Below are positions 62,038 through 64,000 of a stretch of DNA of 64,000 nt, piece by piece. This DNA comes from Vreelandella populi (GTDB lineage Bacteria > Pseudomonadota > Gammaproteobacteria > Pseudomonadales > Halomonadaceae): positions 1 through 64,000 of the forward strand of contig NZ_RZHE01000008.1 in NCBI RefSeq assembly GCF_003989825.1. Direction: 5' to 3'. A model generated the notes under the pieces. That model did no database searches, had not been told where the DNA came from, and was given only the letters and a program-made list of their open reading frames with translations. Both the position numbers and the translations under genes were made by a program. The first letter of the stretch is position 1; every line of letters starts with the position of its first letter.

Positions 62038-64000
62038 ATGGAAATCAAAGTCAACTATCTCGACAACCTCCGCCTGGAGGCCAAATTCGACGACTTCACC
62101 GTTATTTCAGACCAGCCGATTCGCTACAAGGGCGACGGCTCGGCGCCTGGTCCGTTCGACTACTTCCTGGCGTCATCCGCCATGTGCGCCGCCTACTTTG
62201 TGAAGGTGTACTGCAACGCTCGGGATATTCCCACCGAGAATATTCGCCTTTCCCAAAACAATATCGTCGACCCGGAAGATCGCTATAAGCAGATCTTCAA
62301 GATTCAGGTCGAGCTACCCGAAGATATTTCTGAAAAGGATCGCCAGGGTATTCTGCGCTCGATTGATCGCTGTACGGTCAAGAAAGTCGTTCAAACCGGG
62401 CCTGAGTTTCAGATCGAAGTCGTCGAGAATATCGACGAGGACTCCCAGGCGCTTTTGATGGGCGCGCCGGAAGGCGGCGAGCGTACCTACATTGAGGGTA
62501 AGGATTTACCCCTTGAAGAGACCATCGCCAATATGAGTGCGCTTCTTGCGGATCTGGGCATGAAAATCGAGATCGCTTCCTGGCGCAATATCGTGCCTCA
62601 CGTGTGGTCGCTGCATATTCGCGATGCGGCATCGCCCATGTGCTTTACCAATGGCAAGGGCGCGACCAAGGAGAGCGCGCTGTGCTCGGCACTGGGCGAG
62701 TTTATCGAGCGCTTGAGCTGTAACTTCTTCTATAACGACCAGTTCTTTGGTGAAGAGATTGCCAATAGCGACTTCGTGCATTACCCCAATGAGAAGTGGT
62801 TCAAGCCGGGTCCAAACGACGAACTGCCCGAGGAAATCCTCGATGAACACTGCCTGGCGATCTACAACCCCGAAGGCGAGCTTTGCGGCTCGAACCTGAT
62901 CGATACCAACTCCGGGCGTGAAGACCGCGGCATCGTTTCGCTGCCCTTTGTGCGCCAATCTGACGGTGAGACGGTTTACTTCCCCTCTAATCTGATTGAA
63001 AACCTGTTCTTGAGCAACGGCATGAGTGCGGGCAACACGCTGGTGGAAGCCCAAGTGCAGTGTCTGTCGGAAATATTTGAGCGGGCCGTTAAACGGGAAA
63101 TTCTGGAGCAGGAGCTCACCCTGCCGGACGTGCCACAGGACGTGTTAGCCAAGTACCCAAGTATCGTCGAAGGTATCAAGGCGCTGGAAGCCCAAGGCTT
63201 CCCGGTGTTGGTAAAAGATGCCTCCATGGGCGGGCAGTTCCCGGTGATGTGCGTGACCTTGATGAACCCGCGCACCGGCGGCGTGTTTGCCTCCTTCGGC
63301 GCGCATCCAAGCTTTGAAGTGGCGCTCGAGCGCAGCCTGACCGAACTTTTACAGGGGCGCAGTTTCGAAGGATTGAACGATCTGCCTCTGCCCACCTTCA
63401 ACTCGCAGACGGTGTCCGAGCCCAACAACTTCGTCGAGCACTTCATCGACTCGGTGGGCGTGGTGTCCTGGCGCTTCTTTAGCGCGAAGCCTGACTTTGA
63501 GTTTAGCGAGTGGGATTTTTCCGGCACCAATGAAGAAGAGGCTGCTACACTTTTCAGTATTTTTGAAGAGCTGGATGCCGAAGTGTATATGGCGGTCCAC
63601 GAAGATCTGGGCGCGCCGGTCTGCCGTATTCTGGTGCCGGGCTACTCCGAGGTGTACCCGATTGAAGACCTGATCTGGGACAACACCAATAAGGCGCTGG
63701 ATTACCGCGAGGATATTCTCAATCTGCACCAGCTGGATGATGATCAACTGCTTGGTCTGGTCGAGCGGCTGGAAGAGAGCCAGATGGATGATCACGCCGA
63801 TATCATCACGCTGATCGGCATTGAGTTCGATGAGAACACGGTGTGGGGCCAACTGACGATTCTGGAGCTCAAGCTTTTGATCTACCTGGCGCTTGGCCGC
63901 CATGAAGAGGCGCTGGACTGCGTACAGATGTTCCTGCAGTACAACGACAACACCGTTGAGCGCGGACTGTTCTACCAGGCGGTGAACGCGGTGCTGGAAA
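62038..64000 (+). CDS. OsmC-YcaO fusion protein (3' end beyond the window)
   Basis: An open frame of 654 codons from ATG 62038 to the window end. Residues 1-140 form an OsmC-like domain with both peroxidatic cysteines (Cys50 in SSAMCAAYF, Cys112 in IDRCTVKK). From about residue 150 it is colinear with E. coli YcaO: YIEGKDLPLEETIA, CFTNGKGATKESALCSALGE, LLQGRSFEGLNDL and HFIDSVGVVSW. YcaO proteins are ATP-dependent cyclodehydratase relatives, and E. coli YcaO is implicated in beta-methylthiolation of ribosomal protein S12. The fusion adds a thiol-peroxidase-like domain. The start has only a weak ribosome site. Confidence 0.93.
   Translation, partial: MEIKVNYLDNLRLEAKFDDFTVISDQPIRYKGDGSAPGPFDYFLASSAMCAAYFVKVYCNARDIPTENIRLSQNNIVDPEDRYKQIFKIQVELPEDISEKDRQGILRSIDRCTVKKVVQTGPEFQIEVVENIDEDSQALLMGAPEGGERTYIEGKDLPLEETIANMSALLADLGMKIEIASWRNIVPHVWSLHIRDAASPMCFTNGKGATKESALCSALGEFIERLSCNFFYNDQFFGEEIANSDFVHYPNEKWFKPGPNDELPEEILDEHCLAIYNPEGELCGSNLIDTNSGREDRGIVSLPFVRQSDGETVYFPSNLIENLFLSNGMSAGNTLVEAQVQCLSEIFERAVKREILEQELTLPDVPQDVLAKYPSIVEGIKALEAQGFPVLVKDASMGGQFPVMCVTLMNPRTGGVFASFGAHPSFEVALERSLTELLQGRSFEGLNDLPLPTFNSQTVSEPNNFVEHFIDSVGVVSWRFFSAKPDFEFSEWDFSGTNEEEAATLFSIFEELDAEVYMAVHEDLGAPVCRILVPGYSEVYPIEDLIWDNTNKALDYREDILNLHQLDDDQLLGLVERLEESQMDDHADIITLIGIEFDENTVWGQLTILELKLLIYLALGRHEEALDCVQMFLQYNDNTVERGLFYQAVNAVLE

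Noticed and set aside
1-64000. CRISPR arrays, insertion sequences or prophage genes
   Set aside because: No direct-repeat/spacer pattern, transposase or phage structural gene was seen on reading either strand.

Overview
The window looks like a chromosomal stretch of a Halomonas-like gammaproteobacterium. This rests on the character of the genes: many TRAP and TTT uptake systems, a TRAP transporter paired with a UspA protein (as in the Halomonas tea locus), a phasin, enterobacterial/pseudomonad-like glc and purine-catabolic genes, and moderately GC-rich coding sequence. I see no rRNA, CRISPR array, insertion sequence, prophage or integrase. The genus is an inference; no marker gene fixes it.

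Layout. 1-280: two tRNAs (Val, 5'-truncated by the window edge, and Asp) and a terminator. 300-5640: glycolate oxidase operon glcDEFG (minus strand) and divergent regulator glcC, with two TGGT-N3-ACCA operators between them. 5640-17140: a catabolic cluster of unknown substrate: FCD/GntR regulator, a HbpS/GlcG-like protein, a TRAP transporter, a crotonase lacking both usual catalytic Glu residues, a CaiB-type CoA-transferase, a serine-glyoxylate-type aminotransferase, a 1000-residue FAD/Fe-S 2-hydroxyacid dehydrogenase and a gamma-carbonic-anhydrase-fold protein. 17220-18911: an LldP/GlcA-type permease carrying the same operator sequence as glcD/glcC. 19260-20640: a GST and a phasin. 20670-31660: ureide (purine) catabolism: uraD, uraH, a GntR regulator, two NCS1 permeases, allantoin racemase, puuE allantoinase, a YfcC-type carrier, an RpiR regulator, allE and allA. 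31760-34690: pyruvate kinase, a DUF192 protein and a DMT exporter. 34820-42150: a second TRAP transporter (DctPQM), then a TAXI-type TRAP with a fused permease and a UspA protein. 42345-46880: a cofactor-poor molybdopterin-oxidoreductase-fold periplasmic protein overlapping a hybrid histidine kinase, then an aldehyde dehydrogenase. 46960-53740: a Spy-like protein, TctCBA, an AbrB-family membrane protein, and TctDE. 53750-60240: a BaeSR pair downstream of an RND efflux pump. 60377-64000: a TetR regulator, a haloacetate-dehalogenase-like hydrolase, and an OsmC-YcaO fusion running off the end.

How it fits together. Much of the left half converges on the glyoxylate node: glycolate oxidase makes glyoxylate, the ureide branch ends in ureidoglycolate lyase (glyoxylate plus urea), the class V aminotransferase would convert glyoxylate to glycine, and the hydrolase near the right end could release glycolate from haloacetates. 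Three sets of palindromes can be tied, by position, to three adjacent FadR-family (FCD) regulators: TGGT-N3-ACCA with GlcC, TGAATTCA with the regulator at 5642, and TTGTATACAA with the regulator at 21701. All four solute-binding-protein genes of the uptake operons are followed by a stem-loop before the permease gene.

The best candidate for undescribed biology is the 6.5-17.1 kb catabolic cluster, whose enzyme combination I cannot match to a pathway I know. All assignments are made by reading the sequence and from memory of families; no database search was run.
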